From Pelomonas sp. Root1237 (GTDB lineage Bacteria; Pseudomonadota; Gammaproteobacteria; Burkholderiales; Burkholderiaceae_C), in assembly GCF_001425055.1 (NCBI RefSeq), contig NZ_LMDK01000012.1, positions 399,337-441,360 on the forward strand: 42,024 bases of DNA, read 5' to 3'. The notes beneath the pieces were generated by a model, which was not told the origin of the DNA, made no database searches, and saw only the letters and a list, made by a program, of their open reading frames with translations. Both the position numbers and the translations under genes were made by a program. Numbering within the stretch: position 1 is the first letter of the stretch; the number at the start of each line of letters is the position of its first letter. Shown here one piece after another: positions 8,343-16,711 of the stretch.

Positions 8343-9932
8343 ATGGAATTGCTGATTGGTCAGCTTCTGATCATCGTCCGGCGGATGTGGAAATACCGCT
8401 GGGTCGGCCTGGTCGTGGCCTGGGTGGCCGGGCTGGTCGGCGCCGTGGTGGTGTTCGTGCTGCCTGACCGCTACGAGGCCAGCGCCCGCATCTACGTGGA
8501 CACCCAGTCCATCCTGAAGCCACTGATGTCCGGCCTGGCCGTGCAGCCCAATGTCGAGCAGCAGGTGATGATGCTGAGCCGCACGCTGATCAGCCGGCCC
8601 AATGTCGAAAAGCTGGTCCGCATGGCCGACCTGGACTTGAAGAACCAGTCCAAGGCCCAGCAGGAATCCACCATCGAGACGGTGACGAGCAATCTGTCCA
8701 TCCAGAGCAGCGGGCGGGACAACCTCTACATCCTCGGCTACCGCGACAGCGATCCGGAAACGGCCAAGCGTGTCGTGCAGGCGCTGGTGTCGATCTTTGT
8801 CGAATCCAGCCTGGGCCAGACGCGCGTGGGCACCTCGACGGCAACGACCTTCATCAACGAGCAGATCAAGTCCTATGAGGCCAAGCTGGAAGAGGCCGAA
8901 ACACGGCTCAAGGAATTCCGGCTCAAGAACCTGTCCAATATGTCGGGTGACGGGAAGGACTCCGCGGCTCATATCGCGGAGTTGAGTGGCCAGCTGGAGC
9001 GCGCCCGCCTGGAGTTCCGCGAGGCTGTCAATGCGCGCGATGCCGCCAAGGCCCAGCTGGAGGCCGAGAAGGCCCGCGGCGGCGCCCAGACGACGGCCCA
9101 GAGCCTGATTCAGGAATCCAACGCCAACGTCAGCACGCCTGAACTCGACGCCCGCCTGGCGGAGCATCGCCGCAGCCTCGACGCCTTGCTGCAGCGCTAC
9201 ACCGACCAGCACCCCGACATCATCGCCACGCGCAAGCTCATCAAGGATCTCGAGGAGCAGAGAAAGCGCGAGCTCGCCGAGCTGCGCAAGGCCGCCATGA
9301 ATGTCCCGACGGCTTCCGTGGGCCAGAACAGCGGCAGCCTGGCCACGCAGGAACTGGTGCGCGTCCTGGTGACGACCGAAGTCCAGGTCGCGGCCCTGCG
9401 CGCCCGCGTCGACGAATACTCGGGGCGCTACTCGCAGGCCCTGGTGGCGCTGAAGACGGCGCCTCAGGTTGAGGCCGAGGCTGCCCAGCTGAACCGCGAC
9501 TACGCGATTCACAAGAAGAACTACGAGGATCTGGTGCAGCGCCGCGAACAGGCGTCGATCTCCGGCGAGCTTGATGTGGCGTCCGGCGTGGCGGACTTCC
9601 GCGTCATCGACCCGCCGCGCGCCAATCCCAAGCCGGTCGCGCCGAACCGCCTGCTGCTGCTCGCCGGTGCAATGGCGGCGGCCCTGGGCGTCGGCCTGTT
9701 CACGACCTTTGCCGCCAGCCAGCTGCGCCCCGTCTTCCATGACGCGAACGACCTGCGCACCCGCGTGGAATTGCCCATCCTGGGTGTCGTGACGCGGCTT
9801 GTGACGGATGCTGATCGTGCCCGCCAGCGCGTCGACCTGATTCGTTTCTCCGCGGGGGCCGGAGGGCTGCTGGCGATGTTCGCCGTCGCATTGACGGTCT
9901 TGGCTGTGCAACTGAGCCGGCAGGTGGTTTGA
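8343..9932 (+). CDS. XrtA-system polysaccharide chain-length determinant (Wzz-like)
   Basis: This 529-residue inner-membrane protein has a first membrane segment at about residues 20-42 and a long, heptad-rich periplasmic part. A proline-rich stretch (PPRANPKPVAPNRL) precedes a second membrane segment at about residues 435-460, and a third hydrophobic segment sits at the very C-terminus. This is the Wzz/GNVR architecture of polysaccharide co-polymerases, which set chain length and work with a tyrosine kinase. The kinase here is a separate gene two bases downstream (9934), so the pair resembles a split BY-kinase. Length and position match the PEP-CTERM chain-length family rather than O-antigen Wzz proteins, which are shorter. 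Confidence 0.92.
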   Translation: MELLIGQLLIIVRRMWKYRWVGLVVAWVAGLVGAVVVFVLPDRYEASARIYVDTQSILKPLMSGLAVQPNVEQQVMMLSRTLISRPNVEKLVRMADLDLKNQSKAQQESTIETVTSNLSIQSSGRDNLYILGYRDSDPETAKRVVQALVSIFVESSLGQTRVGTSTATTFINEQIKSYEAKLEEAETRLKEFRLKNLSNMSGDGKDSAAHIAELSGQLERARLEFREAVNARDAAKAQLEAEKARGGAQTTAQSLIQESNANVSTPELDARLAEHRRSLDALLQRYTDQHPDIIATRKLIKDLEEQRKRELAELRKAAMNVPTASVGQNSGSLATQELVRVLVTTEVQVAALRARVDEYSGRYSQALVALKTAPQVEAEAAQLNRDYAIHKKNYEDLVQRREQASISGELDVASGVADFRVIDPPRANPKPVAPNRLLLLAGAMAAALGVGLFTTFAASQLRPVFHDANDLRTRVELPILGVVTRLVTDADRARQRVDLIRFSAGAGGLLAMFAVALTVLAVQLSRQVV

Positions 9933-9933
9933 C

Positions 9934-10923
9934 ATGACGAGCCTGATTGAACAAGCCGCCAAGCGGCTCGAGCAACTGCGCCAGGCCGGCGTTGTGCTGC
10001 CCGGCGACGAGCAGGCGCAGCCAGCGGCGGCGCAGCCGCCGGTCGTCGCGCCCTTGGCCGCGCCCGCCGCCGCTTTGCCTGCGCAGCCGCAGGCAGAGCC
10101 TCGGCCCCATGTGGGCATCTCGGTCCTGGACGATGGGCTCCATCCGTCGTCCAAACGCGTGGAGCTGGACGTCGTGGCGCTGGCCGCGCAGGGCTTCCTG
10201 ATGCCCCACACGCCGCGTTCGCAAACGGGCGACCAGTACCGGGTCATCAAGCGCCCCTTGATCAAGAACGCGATGGGCAAGGGCGCCGCGACGATCAACC
10301 ACGCCAACCTGATGATGGTGACCAGTGCGTTGGCCGGTGAAGGCAAGAGCTTCACGTCCATCAACCTCGCGCTGAGCATCGCGGCCGAACTGGACAACAC
10401 GGTCATGCTGGTCGACGCCGACGTGGCCCGCCCGTCGGTGTTGCGCATGCTGGGCCTGCCGCAAGGCCCCGGCCTGCTTGACGTGCTGGAAGAGCGTGTC
10501 GAGATGTCCGAGGTGCTGCTGCGCACCAATGTCGAGAAGCTGACCATCCTGCCCAGCGGCACGCCCCACCCGCGTGCGACCGAACTGCTGGCCAGCGACG
10601 CCATGCGCCATCTGCTGGACAACATGGCCAAGCGCTATCCCGACCGCATCATCATTTTCGATTCGCCGCCGCTGCTGCTGACGACGGAGTCACGCGTACT
10701 GGCTTCGCACATGGGCCAGATCGTCATCGTCGTCCATGCCGAGAAGACGGCGCAGAGCGCCGTCCAGCAGGCCCTCGCCGCCATCGAAACCTGCCCGGTC
10801 AAGATGATGCTGCTCAACCAGGCCAGCCCCAACGCTGCCGGTGGTTACGGCTACGGGTATGGCTACGGGTATGGCTACGGCTACGGATACGGCTATGGCA
10901 GCAATGACTCGGCCCAGACCTGA
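9934..10923 (+). CDS. XrtA-system tyrosine autokinase with Gly-Tyr tail
   Basis: The 329-residue cytoplasmic BY-kinase has an Ala/Pro/Gln-rich linker (residues about 25-55). The P-loop is GEGKS at residues 135-139, the Walker A' motif VDAD around residues 160-163, and the Walker B motif IIIFDSPP with D243. The C-terminus is a run of nine Gly-Tyr pairs followed by GSNDSAQT, an extreme version of the tyrosine cluster that BY-kinases phosphorylate on each other. It should be activated by the chain-length protein encoded just before it and control polymer length or export by cycling of phosphorylation. The tail is encoded by six-base repeats at 10843-10896. The next gene starts inside its last codons. 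Confidence 0.93.
   Translation: MTSLIEQAAKRLEQLRQAGVVLPGDEQAQPAAAQPPVVAPLAAPAAALPAQPQAEPRPHVGISVLDDGLHPSSKRVELDVVALAAQGFLMPHTPRSQTGDQYRVIKRPLIKNAMGKGAATINHANLMMVTSALAGEGKSFTSINLALSIAAELDNTVMLVDADVARPSVLRMLGLPQGPGLLDVLEERVEMSEVLLRTNVEKLTILPSGTPHPRATELLASDAMRHLLDNMAKRYPDRIIIFDSPPLLLTTESRVLASHMGQIVIVVHAEKTAQSAVQQALAAIETCPVKMMLLNQASPNAAGGYGYGYGYGYGYGYGYGYGSNDSAQT
10843..10896 (+). repeat. Nine six-base repeats encoding the Gly-Tyr tail of the kinase
   Basis: Nine imperfect copies of GGNTAY (mainly GGCTAC and GGGTAT) follow one another without a break. Because the unit is six bases, slippage would add or remove Gly-Tyr pairs without breaking the frame. The following gene's start at 10904 lies eight bases after the repeat. 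Confidence 0.9.
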
Positions 10924-12451
10924 GCCGCGCCATCTGCCTCTGGCCCTCGCCCTTTGTGCGATCGCGGCTCACGCCCAGCAGGGAGACGCTGCTGCTGGTG
11001 CCGGCGGTGGCGCCATCCAGCCTCGCATTGGCGTGTCACTGAGCTGGACCGACAACCTGCGCCTCGACGATCAAGAAAAGGATGCGGCGGTGATTGCGAC
11101 GGTATCCCCCGGCGTCAGCATCGTGCGCAATACGGGTGCGCTGCGCGGCAGCCTGGACTACTCGCTGAACGGCGTCACTTACCTGAAGACGACCTACAAG
11201 TCCCAGCTGCAGAACGCGCTGACGGCAAACGCCCAGGCCGAGATCATTCCTCGTACCTTCCTTGTCGATGCGCAGGCCAGCATCGGGCAGCAGAACGCGA
11301 CGGCCTTCGGCTCACAGGCGGCACCCACGCTGGGCTCGCAAGGCTCGGTGTCCGCTTTGGACAACCCCAATCGGCGCGAGACGGGCACCTTGAACGTCTC
11401 ACCGTTGCTGCACGGCCAGCTGGGTGGATTGGCCAGCGTGGATCTGCGTGGCAATCTTTCGGTCACCGAGGTGCGCGGTAGCGCCCTGGGCGACAGTCAC
11501 GGCAGCGGTGGTTCCATGCGCATCGCACAGCTCAGCGCCGGCGTGCTGAGTTGGTTCCTTCAGGCGAACACACAGCAGATACGGCCCAAGGCTGCGTTCT
11601 CCAACCGCACCAGCTCGGCGACGGCGGGCCTGAACTACCACCCCAACCCCGACTGGCTCTTCAGCGTCAATGCGGGCCAGGAGCGCAATGATTACCTCAG
11701 CCGCAGCGGCGGCGAGCAGACCGGGCTCACGGGCGGCCTGACCGCCGATTGGACGCCCACGCCGCGTACGCGCGTCAATGGCAACTGGCAGCGTCACAGC
11801 TATGGCAACAGCCACGGCCTGAGCTTCGAACACCGCATGCGCAACTCGGTCTGGCGCTTCTCGGACTCCCGCAACGTCACGCTGGGCAACGCTGGCGCCA
11901 CGGGCGGCGTGCGGACCAACTACGACCTGTACTTCCTGTTGTTCGCATCGCTGGAGCCGGACCCGATCAAGCGCGACACCCTGGTGCGTGCCTATCTGCT
12001 GTCACAGGGCTTGTCGCCCGATGCGCAGGCCGCGGTGGGCTTCCTGTCCACCGGGCCGAGCCAGCTGCGCAACCAGATGCTCAGCTTTGCCCTCCAGGGC
12101 GTGCGCAGCAACGTGACGGCCACGGTCAGCCGTTCCGTCACCAGCCGCCTGGGGGACAATCTGAACCAGGGCGATCTGGCCAACAACTCGCGCATCGACC
12201 AGCGCTCCTATTCGCTGTCGGGCAGCTACCAGCTCACGCCGGTGTCGGGGGTGTCGTTGACGGCTTCGCGCCAGGAGACCATCGGCGACTCCAGCAATCG
12301 CCGCACCCAGCTGACCAGCCTGATGGCCAACTGGAACAGCCGCCTGGGTTCGCGCATCAGCATTCAGCTTGGTGCGCGCCACAGCCGCTTCGAAGGTGTC
12401 AGGCCCTATTCCGAGAATGCGGCCTACGCCAACCTGACGCAACAGTTCTGA
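10904..12451 (+). CDS. XrtA-associated outer-membrane protein (TIGR03016-like)
   Basis: The frame is open from 10841, but the upstream part only reads through the Gly-Tyr repeat. ATG 10904 gives MTRPRPEPRHL followed by a good signal peptide (PLALALCAIAAHA, cleavage before QQ), so I choose it. The product has 515 residues. The mature protein alternates polar and hydrophobic residues, begins GVSLSWTDNLRLDD, is rich in Asn, Ser, Arg and Gly, and ends in a phenylalanine (AYANLTQQF), all typical of an outer-membrane beta-barrel. Proteins of this family sit at this place in XrtA loci and are thought to help export the polymer. The start overlaps the kinase gene by 20 bases, so translation is probably coupled. 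Confidence 0.85.
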   Translation: MTRPRPEPRHLPLALALCAIAAHAQQGDAAAGAGGGAIQPRIGVSLSWTDNLRLDDQEKDAAVIATVSPGVSIVRNTGALRGSLDYSLNGVTYLKTTYKSQLQNALTANAQAEIIPRTFLVDAQASIGQQNATAFGSQAAPTLGSQGSVSALDNPNRRETGTLNVSPLLHGQLGGLASVDLRGNLSVTEVRGSALGDSHGSGGSMRIAQLSAGVLSWFLQANTQQIRPKAAFSNRTSSATAGLNYHPNPDWLFSVNAGQERNDYLSRSGGEQTGLTGGLTADWTPTPRTRVNGNWQRHSYGNSHGLSFEHRMRNSVWRFSDSRNVTLGNAGATGGVRTNYDLYFLLFASLEPDPIKRDTLVRAYLLSQGLSPDAQAAVGFLSTGPSQLRNQMLSFALQGVRSNVTATVSRSVTSRLGDNLNQGDLANNSRIDQRSYSLSGSYQLTPVSGVSLTASRQETIGDSSNRRTQLTSLMANWNSRLGSRISIQLGARHSRFEGVRPYSENAAYANLTQQF

Positions 12452-12452
12452 C

Positions 12453-13550
12453 ATGTACGAAGCCTTCTATGGCCTGAGCAGCAAGCCTTTCCAGCTCAGC
12501 CCGGACCCGAACTTCTACTACGGCAGCAAGCAGCATCGCCGGGCCAAGGCGTACCTGGACTATGGCGTGCTGCGCAATGACGGCTTCATCGTCATCACCG
12601 GCGAGATCGGTGCCGGCAAGACCACGCTGCTGCGCGGCCTGCTGGACAGCCTGAACCGCAGCAACGTCGTCATCGGCAATGTCGTGACCACCCAGCTCGA
12701 CGCCGAGGACACACTGCGCATGGTGGGCGCGGCCTTCGGCGTGCGCGTCAAGGATGCGCCCAAGTCCGAGCTGCTGATGACGCTGGAAGCCTTCTTCGTC
12801 AACCAGGTCACCCAGGGCAAGCGCTGCCTGCTCATCGTCGACGAGGCGCAGAACCTGACGGCCCGCGCGGTCGAGGAGTTGCGCATGCTGTCCAACTTCC
12901 AGTTTGCCAACCAGTCGCTGCTGCAGACCTTTCTCGTCGGCCAGCCCGAGTTCCGCGGCATCCTGCAGAAGCCCGAGATGGAACAGTTCCGCCAGCGCGT
13001 CGCGGCGACCTGCCACATCGGCCCGCTGGACGAAGACGAGACCCAGCGCTACATGGAGCACCGCCTGAAGTGCGCGGGCTCCGCCGGCAAGCCGACCTTC
13101 GACCACGACGCCTTCCCGGCCATCCACAAGGCCAGCAACGGCATCCCACGCCGCATCAATCGCCTGTGCGACCGCCTGCTGCTGCTGGGCTTCATGCAGG
13201 GCCGCAGCCATCTGACGCTGGCGGACGTGAAGGAAGTGCTGCGCGACATCGCCCAGGAGAGCGAGATCCCGCGCCACAGCGACGTCAGCCCGCTGGACAG
13301 CACGCCGGCCAAACTGCCCGACAGCCGCCCCGGTGCGCTGGACAGTGCACCAGGCGCACTGGACGTGTCCAGGCTGAAGTTGAGCGTCGCCGAGGTCGAT
13401 GGCCTGTCCAGCGAGATCGCGGCCCTCAGCGCCGATCACCACACCGACCGCCTGCAGCGCCTGGAGCGCAGCATGATGCGGCTGGAGCGCATCAATCTCC
13501 AGACGCTGGCGCTGCTGCAGAAGCTGGTGGACGCCGTGAAGCAGCACTGA
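12453..13550 (+). CDS. XrtA/PEP-CTERM-locus secretion ATPase
   Basis: The 365-residue protein begins MYEAFYGLSSKPF, the hallmark of the GspA/ExeA-like AAA family of this locus. The Walker A motif is GEIGAGKTT (residues 50-58) and the Walker B motif CLLIVDEAQ (125-133). A sensor-like GIPRRINRLCDR segment is at about residues 230-241. The C-terminal part after about residue 275 is of low complexity and then forms a short helical, probably coiled-coil segment (HTDRLQRLERSMMRLERINLQ). The gene begins one base after the stop of the outer-membrane protein gene. Members are always found with the XrtA polysaccharide genes; coupling of ATP use to export or assembly is inferred from the family, not shown. 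Confidence 0.93.
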   Translation: MYEAFYGLSSKPFQLSPDPNFYYGSKQHRRAKAYLDYGVLRNDGFIVITGEIGAGKTTLLRGLLDSLNRSNVVIGNVVTTQLDAEDTLRMVGAAFGVRVKDAPKSELLMTLEAFFVNQVTQGKRCLLIVDEAQNLTARAVEELRMLSNFQFANQSLLQTFLVGQPEFRGILQKPEMEQFRQRVAATCHIGPLDEDETQRYMEHRLKCAGSAGKPTFDHDAFPAIHKASNGIPRRINRLCDRLLLLGFMQGRSHLTLADVKEVLRDIAQESEIPRHSDVSPLDSTPAKLPDSRPGALDSAPGALDVSRLKLSVAEVDGLSSEIAALSADHHTDRLQRLERSMMRLERINLQTLALLQKLVDAVKQH

Positions 13551-13563
13551 TGGAGTCCCGATC

Positions 13564-14457
13564 ATGCTGATGCCCACCAAGACTCCGGCCCTGCGCAATG
13601 CGATGAGCATTGACGTGGAAGACTACTTCCAGGTCTCTGCCTTCGCGCCCTACATCAAGCGCGAGGACTGGAACGGCCTGGAATGCCGCGTCGAGCGCAA
13701 CATCGAGCGCATCCTCGCGCTGCTGGCCGCCAAGCAGGTCAAGGCCACCTTCTTCACGCTGGGCTGGATCGCCGAGCGCTACCCGCAGGTGGTGAAGGCC
13801 ATCGTGGCCGGCGGGCACGAACTGGCCAGCCATGGCTATGGCCACGAGCGTGCCAGCGACCTCAGCCCGACGGCCTTCCTGGACGACATCAGCCGCGCCA
13901 AGAAAATGCTCGAGGACCTGGGCGGCGTGCCCGTCATCGGCTACCGTGCGCCGAGCTTCTCCATCGGCAAGGCCAACCTCTGGGCCTTCGACGTGCTGCG
14001 CGATGCCGGCTACCGCTACTCCAGCAGCGTCTACCCCATCGCCCACGACCACTACGGCATGCCCGACTCGCCCCGCTTCGCCTACCCGGTGCGTGAGGGC
14101 CTGCTCGAGATCCCGGTGACCACCCTGCGCATGGGCTCGCGCAACCTGCCCAGCAGCGGCGGTGGCTATTTCCGGCTGCTGCCCTATGCGCTGTCACGCT
14201 GGATGATCCGCCGCGTCAACGAGATTGACGGCGAGCCAGCGGTCTTCTACTTCCATCCGTGGGAGATCGACAGCGAGCAGCCGCGCATCCCCGGCATCAA
14301 CGCCAAGACGCGCTTCCGCCATTACGTCAACATCCCGCGCACCCACGACCGGATCGCGCGGCTGCTCGGCGATTTCCGCTGGGGCCGGATGGACGAGATC
14401 TTCCTCGGCCGTGAGGCCAGCCCGCGCGCTCCGGCGCCCTCGCTGAGCCCGGCCTGA
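13564..14457 (+). CDS. XrtA-system polysaccharide deacetylase
   Basis: The 297-residue protein has the NodB deacetylase motifs in the form special to this family: SIDVEDYF (D17, D20), the metal-binding SHGYGH (H90, H94) and GYRAPSFS (R128). The C-terminal part with FYFHPWEID and the RFRHYVNIPRT stretch matches the DUF3473 extension of the PEP-CTERM locus deacetylases. It should remove acetyl groups from N-acetyl-hexosamine residues of the polymer or its lipid-linked precursor. No signal peptide is present, so the site of action is probably cytoplasmic or at the membrane face. GGAG lies seven bases before the ATG. A second, unrelated deacetylase lies at 31031. Confidence 0.93.
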   Translation: MLMPTKTPALRNAMSIDVEDYFQVSAFAPYIKREDWNGLECRVERNIERILALLAAKQVKATFFTLGWIAERYPQVVKAIVAGGHELASHGYGHERASDLSPTAFLDDISRAKKMLEDLGGVPVIGYRAPSFSIGKANLWAFDVLRDAGYRYSSSVYPIAHDHYGMPDSPRFAYPVREGLLEIPVTTLRMGSRNLPSSGGGYFRLLPYALSRWMIRRVNEIDGEPAVFYFHPWEIDSEQPRIPGINAKTRFRHYVNIPRTHDRIARLLGDFRWGRMDEIFLGREASPRAPAPSLSPA

Positions 14458-15507
14458 ATGAACTCCCCCCTTCGCATTGCGCGCCTGGCCGCGCAAGACA
14501 AAGCCTTGTCCGCGCGCTGGGACGCCTTCGTCTTCGCCCACCCGCAAGCGACCTTCTTCCACCGCAGCGGCTGGCTGCGCATCATCCAGTCGGTGTTTGG
14601 CCACAAGGGATTCTTCCTCTACGCCGAGCGAGACGGTGTCATCGAGGGCGTGCTGCCGCTGGCCGAGGTCAAGAGCCGGCTGTTCGGCCACTCGGTCACG
14701 AGCCTGCCGTTCGGCGTCTATGGCGGCGTGGCCGCGTTGAACGACGAGGCCACCGCAGCGCTGGAGGCCGAGGCCGAGAAGATCGCGCGAGGGCAGGGCG
14801 CCGAGCACCTCGAATACCGCAACCTCGGCCCCACGCGCCACGCCGACTGGCCGCGCCAGGATCTCTACGTGACCTTCCGCAAGGAGATCCTTGCGGAGGA
14901 GGAGGCCAACATGCTGGCCATCCCTCGCAAGCAACGAGCGATGGTGCGCAAGGGCATCAAGAACGAGCTCAAGGCCGAGATCGACGCGAATGTCGACCGC
15001 TTCTTCGACCTCTACGCCGACAACGTGCACCGCCACGGCACGCCGGCCATGCCCAAGAAGTATTTCCAGGCCTTGCTGGCCGAGTTCGGGCCCGACGCCG
15101 AGGTGCTGACCGTCACGGCCCCCAACGGCAAGCCGCTGTCGACGGTGCTCACCTTCTACTTCCGCGATGAATGCATGCCTTACTACGCGGGCGATGACGA
15201 AGCGGCACGCGACCTGGCGGCGAACGATTTCAAGTATTGGGAGCTGATGCGCCGGGCCTGCGCCCGGGGCCTCAAGGTCTTCGATTACGGCCGCAGCAAG
15301 CAGGGCACCGGCCCCTATGCGTTCAAGAAGAACTGGGGCTTCGAGCCGCAGCCGCTGAGCTACGAGTACCGGCTGTTCAAGCGCGACGCGATTCCCCAGA
15401 ACAACCCGAACAACCCCAAGTACCAGCTGATGATCAAGGCCTGGCGCAAGCTGCCCATCGGCTTTGCGAACTGGCTCGGGCCCTTCATCGTGAAGAACCT
15501 CGGGTGA
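14458..15507 (+). CDS. FemAB-family XrtA/PEP-CTERM system protein
   Basis: The ATG follows the stop of the deacetylase gene directly (TGAATG). The 349-residue protein has the two-lobed FemAB/GNAT layout: WDAFVFAHPQATFFHRSGW at the N-terminus, an IPRKQRAMVRKG segment near the middle, and a second acyltransferase lobe with LTFYFRDECMPYYAGD and the conserved KVFDYGRSKQGTGPYAFKK stretch at about residues 278-296. FemA/FemB enzymes pass an amino acid from charged tRNA to a cell-wall precursor. In XrtA loci the substrate is unknown; aminoacylation of a sugar of the polymer is one possibility. Family call is firm because of the conserved C-terminal motif and the position between deacetylase and glycosyltransferase. 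Confidence 0.92.
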   Translation: MNSPLRIARLAAQDKALSARWDAFVFAHPQATFFHRSGWLRIIQSVFGHKGFFLYAERDGVIEGVLPLAEVKSRLFGHSVTSLPFGVYGGVAALNDEATAALEAEAEKIARGQGAEHLEYRNLGPTRHADWPRQDLYVTFRKEILAEEEANMLAIPRKQRAMVRKGIKNELKAEIDANVDRFFDLYADNVHRHGTPAMPKKYFQALLAEFGPDAEVLTVTAPNGKPLSTVLTFYFRDECMPYYAGDDEAARDLAANDFKYWELMRRACARGLKVFDYGRSKQGTGPYAFKKNWGFEPQPLSYEYRLFKRDAIPQNNPNNPKYQLMIKAWRKLPIGFANWLGPFIVKNLG

Positions 15508-15517
15508 ACGTCGGATC

Positions 15518-16711
15518 ATGAAGATCCTCTACCTCGTCCACCGCCTGCCTTACCCGCCCAACAAGGGCGACAAGGTGCGCTCCTACCATCTGCTCAAGCA
15601 CCTGGCGGCGCGGCACGAGGTCCATCTCGGCACCTTCCTCGACGACCCCGATGACGAGCAGCACCTGCCGCGCGTGCGCGCGCTGTGCAAGAACGTGCAT
15701 GTGGCGCGCCTGAACCCGCGCTCGGCCAAGCTGCTGAGCCTGCGCGGCCTGCTCAGCGGCGAGGCGCTGAGCCTGCCGTACTACCGCGACGCCGGCCTGC
15801 AGGCCTGGGTGGACGACGCCGCGGCCCGTGTCGGCTTCGATGCCGTCGTCGTCTTCAGCGGCGTGATGGCGCAATACACGCACGGCCTGAAGGGCGTGAA
15901 GACGCTGGTGGACTTCGTCGACGTCGACTCCGCCAAGTGGCGCGATTACGCACCCGAGCATGCCTGGCCGATGTCCTGGCTCTACCGCCGCGAGTTCGCC
16001 AAGCTGCTTGGCTTCGAGCAGCGCGTGGCAGAAGGCGCCGCCTGCAGCTTCTTCGTCACCGACAACGAAGTCGCGCTGTTCCGCGCGTTGAGCCCCGGCC
16101 ATGAGCTACGCCTCGCGGCCCTGGGCAACGGCGTCGATGCCGATTTCTTCACGCCGGACGCGGCGCGCACCAACCCGTTTGCGTCCGGCGAGCTGCCGCT
16201 GGTGTTCACTGGCGCCATGGACTATTGGCCCAACGTCGACGCGGTGACCTGGTTCGCCAGCGACATCCTGCCCGCGCTGCGCGAGCGCTTTCCCGCACTG
16301 CGCTTTCACATCGTCGGTCGCAGCCCGGCGCCCGCCGTGCAGGCGCTCGCTGGCGACACCATCAACGTGACCGGCACTGTGCCCGACGTGCGACCGTATC
16401 TGCAATACGCGGCCGCGGTTGTGGCGCCGCTGCGGCTGGCGCGTGGCATTCAGAACAAGGTGCTGGAGGCGATGGCCATGGCACGTCCGGTTGTCGCAGC
16501 CAGTACCTGCGTGCGTGCGATCGCGGCGGGTGTGCAGCCTGGGCTGCAGCCGGCCGATACCGAAGCGGACTACGCCGAACGCCTCGGCGCGCTGCTTTCC
16601 AATCACGAGGCTGCCAATGCGGCCGGCCGTACGGCGCGCGACTTCGTGCTCGGCGCCTACAGCTGGGACGCCCATCTGGCTGGCCTGGACCGCTACCTGG
16701 AGGTTGCTTGA
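15518..16711 (+). CDS. XrtA/EpsH1-associated glycosyltransferase (stp1-like, GT4)
   Basis: The 397-residue GT-B enzyme starts MKILYLVHRLPYPPNKGDKVR, the hallmark of the stp1 group, in which the PNKGDK loop is at residues 14-19. The acceptor half includes VDFVDVDSAKW; the donor half has VFTGAMDYWPNVDAV and ends in NKVLEAMAMARPVVA, the GT4 nucleotide-sugar site. It transfers a sugar to the lipid-linked repeat unit in the cytoplasm; which sugar cannot be told. Its stop overlaps the TTG start of the exosortase gene. The enzyme at 27318 is a paralogue: both carry the FTG-MD-NVD pattern and a similar donor-site end. Confidence 0.92.
   Translation: MKILYLVHRLPYPPNKGDKVRSYHLLKHLAARHEVHLGTFLDDPDDEQHLPRVRALCKNVHVARLNPRSAKLLSLRGLLSGEALSLPYYRDAGLQAWVDDAAARVGFDAVVVFSGVMAQYTHGLKGVKTLVDFVDVDSAKWRDYAPEHAWPMSWLYRREFAKLLGFEQRVAEGAACSFFVTDNEVALFRALSPGHELRLAALGNGVDADFFTPDAARTNPFASGELPLVFTGAMDYWPNVDAVTWFASDILPALRERFPALRFHIVGRSPAPAVQALAGDTINVTGTVPDVRPYLQYAAAVVAPLRLARGIQNKVLEAMAMARPVVAASTCVRAIAAGVQPGLQPADTEADYAERLGALLSNHEAANAAGRTARDFVLGAYSWDAHLAGLDRYLEVA

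Noticed and set aside
7227..10631. Minus-strand open frame of 1134 codons
   Set aside because: It lies antisense to the oxidoreductase, export, chain-length and kinase genes, which have clear domains; its product has no domain pattern. Long shadow frames are expected at this GC content.
10843..10896. Possible CRISPR-like or minisatellite array
   Set aside because: The units are directly adjacent six-base coding repeats without spacers.
12399..13610. Minus-strand open frame of 403 codons
   Set aside because: Antisense to the secretion ATPase with intact Walker motifs; no independent signal.
14194..15519. Minus-strand open frame of 441 codons
   Set aside because: Antisense to the FemAB-like gene; low-complexity product without domains.
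16225..16707. Upstream extension of the exosortase frame
   Set aside because: It overlaps the glycosyltransferase gene; the exosortase family starts near TTG 16708.
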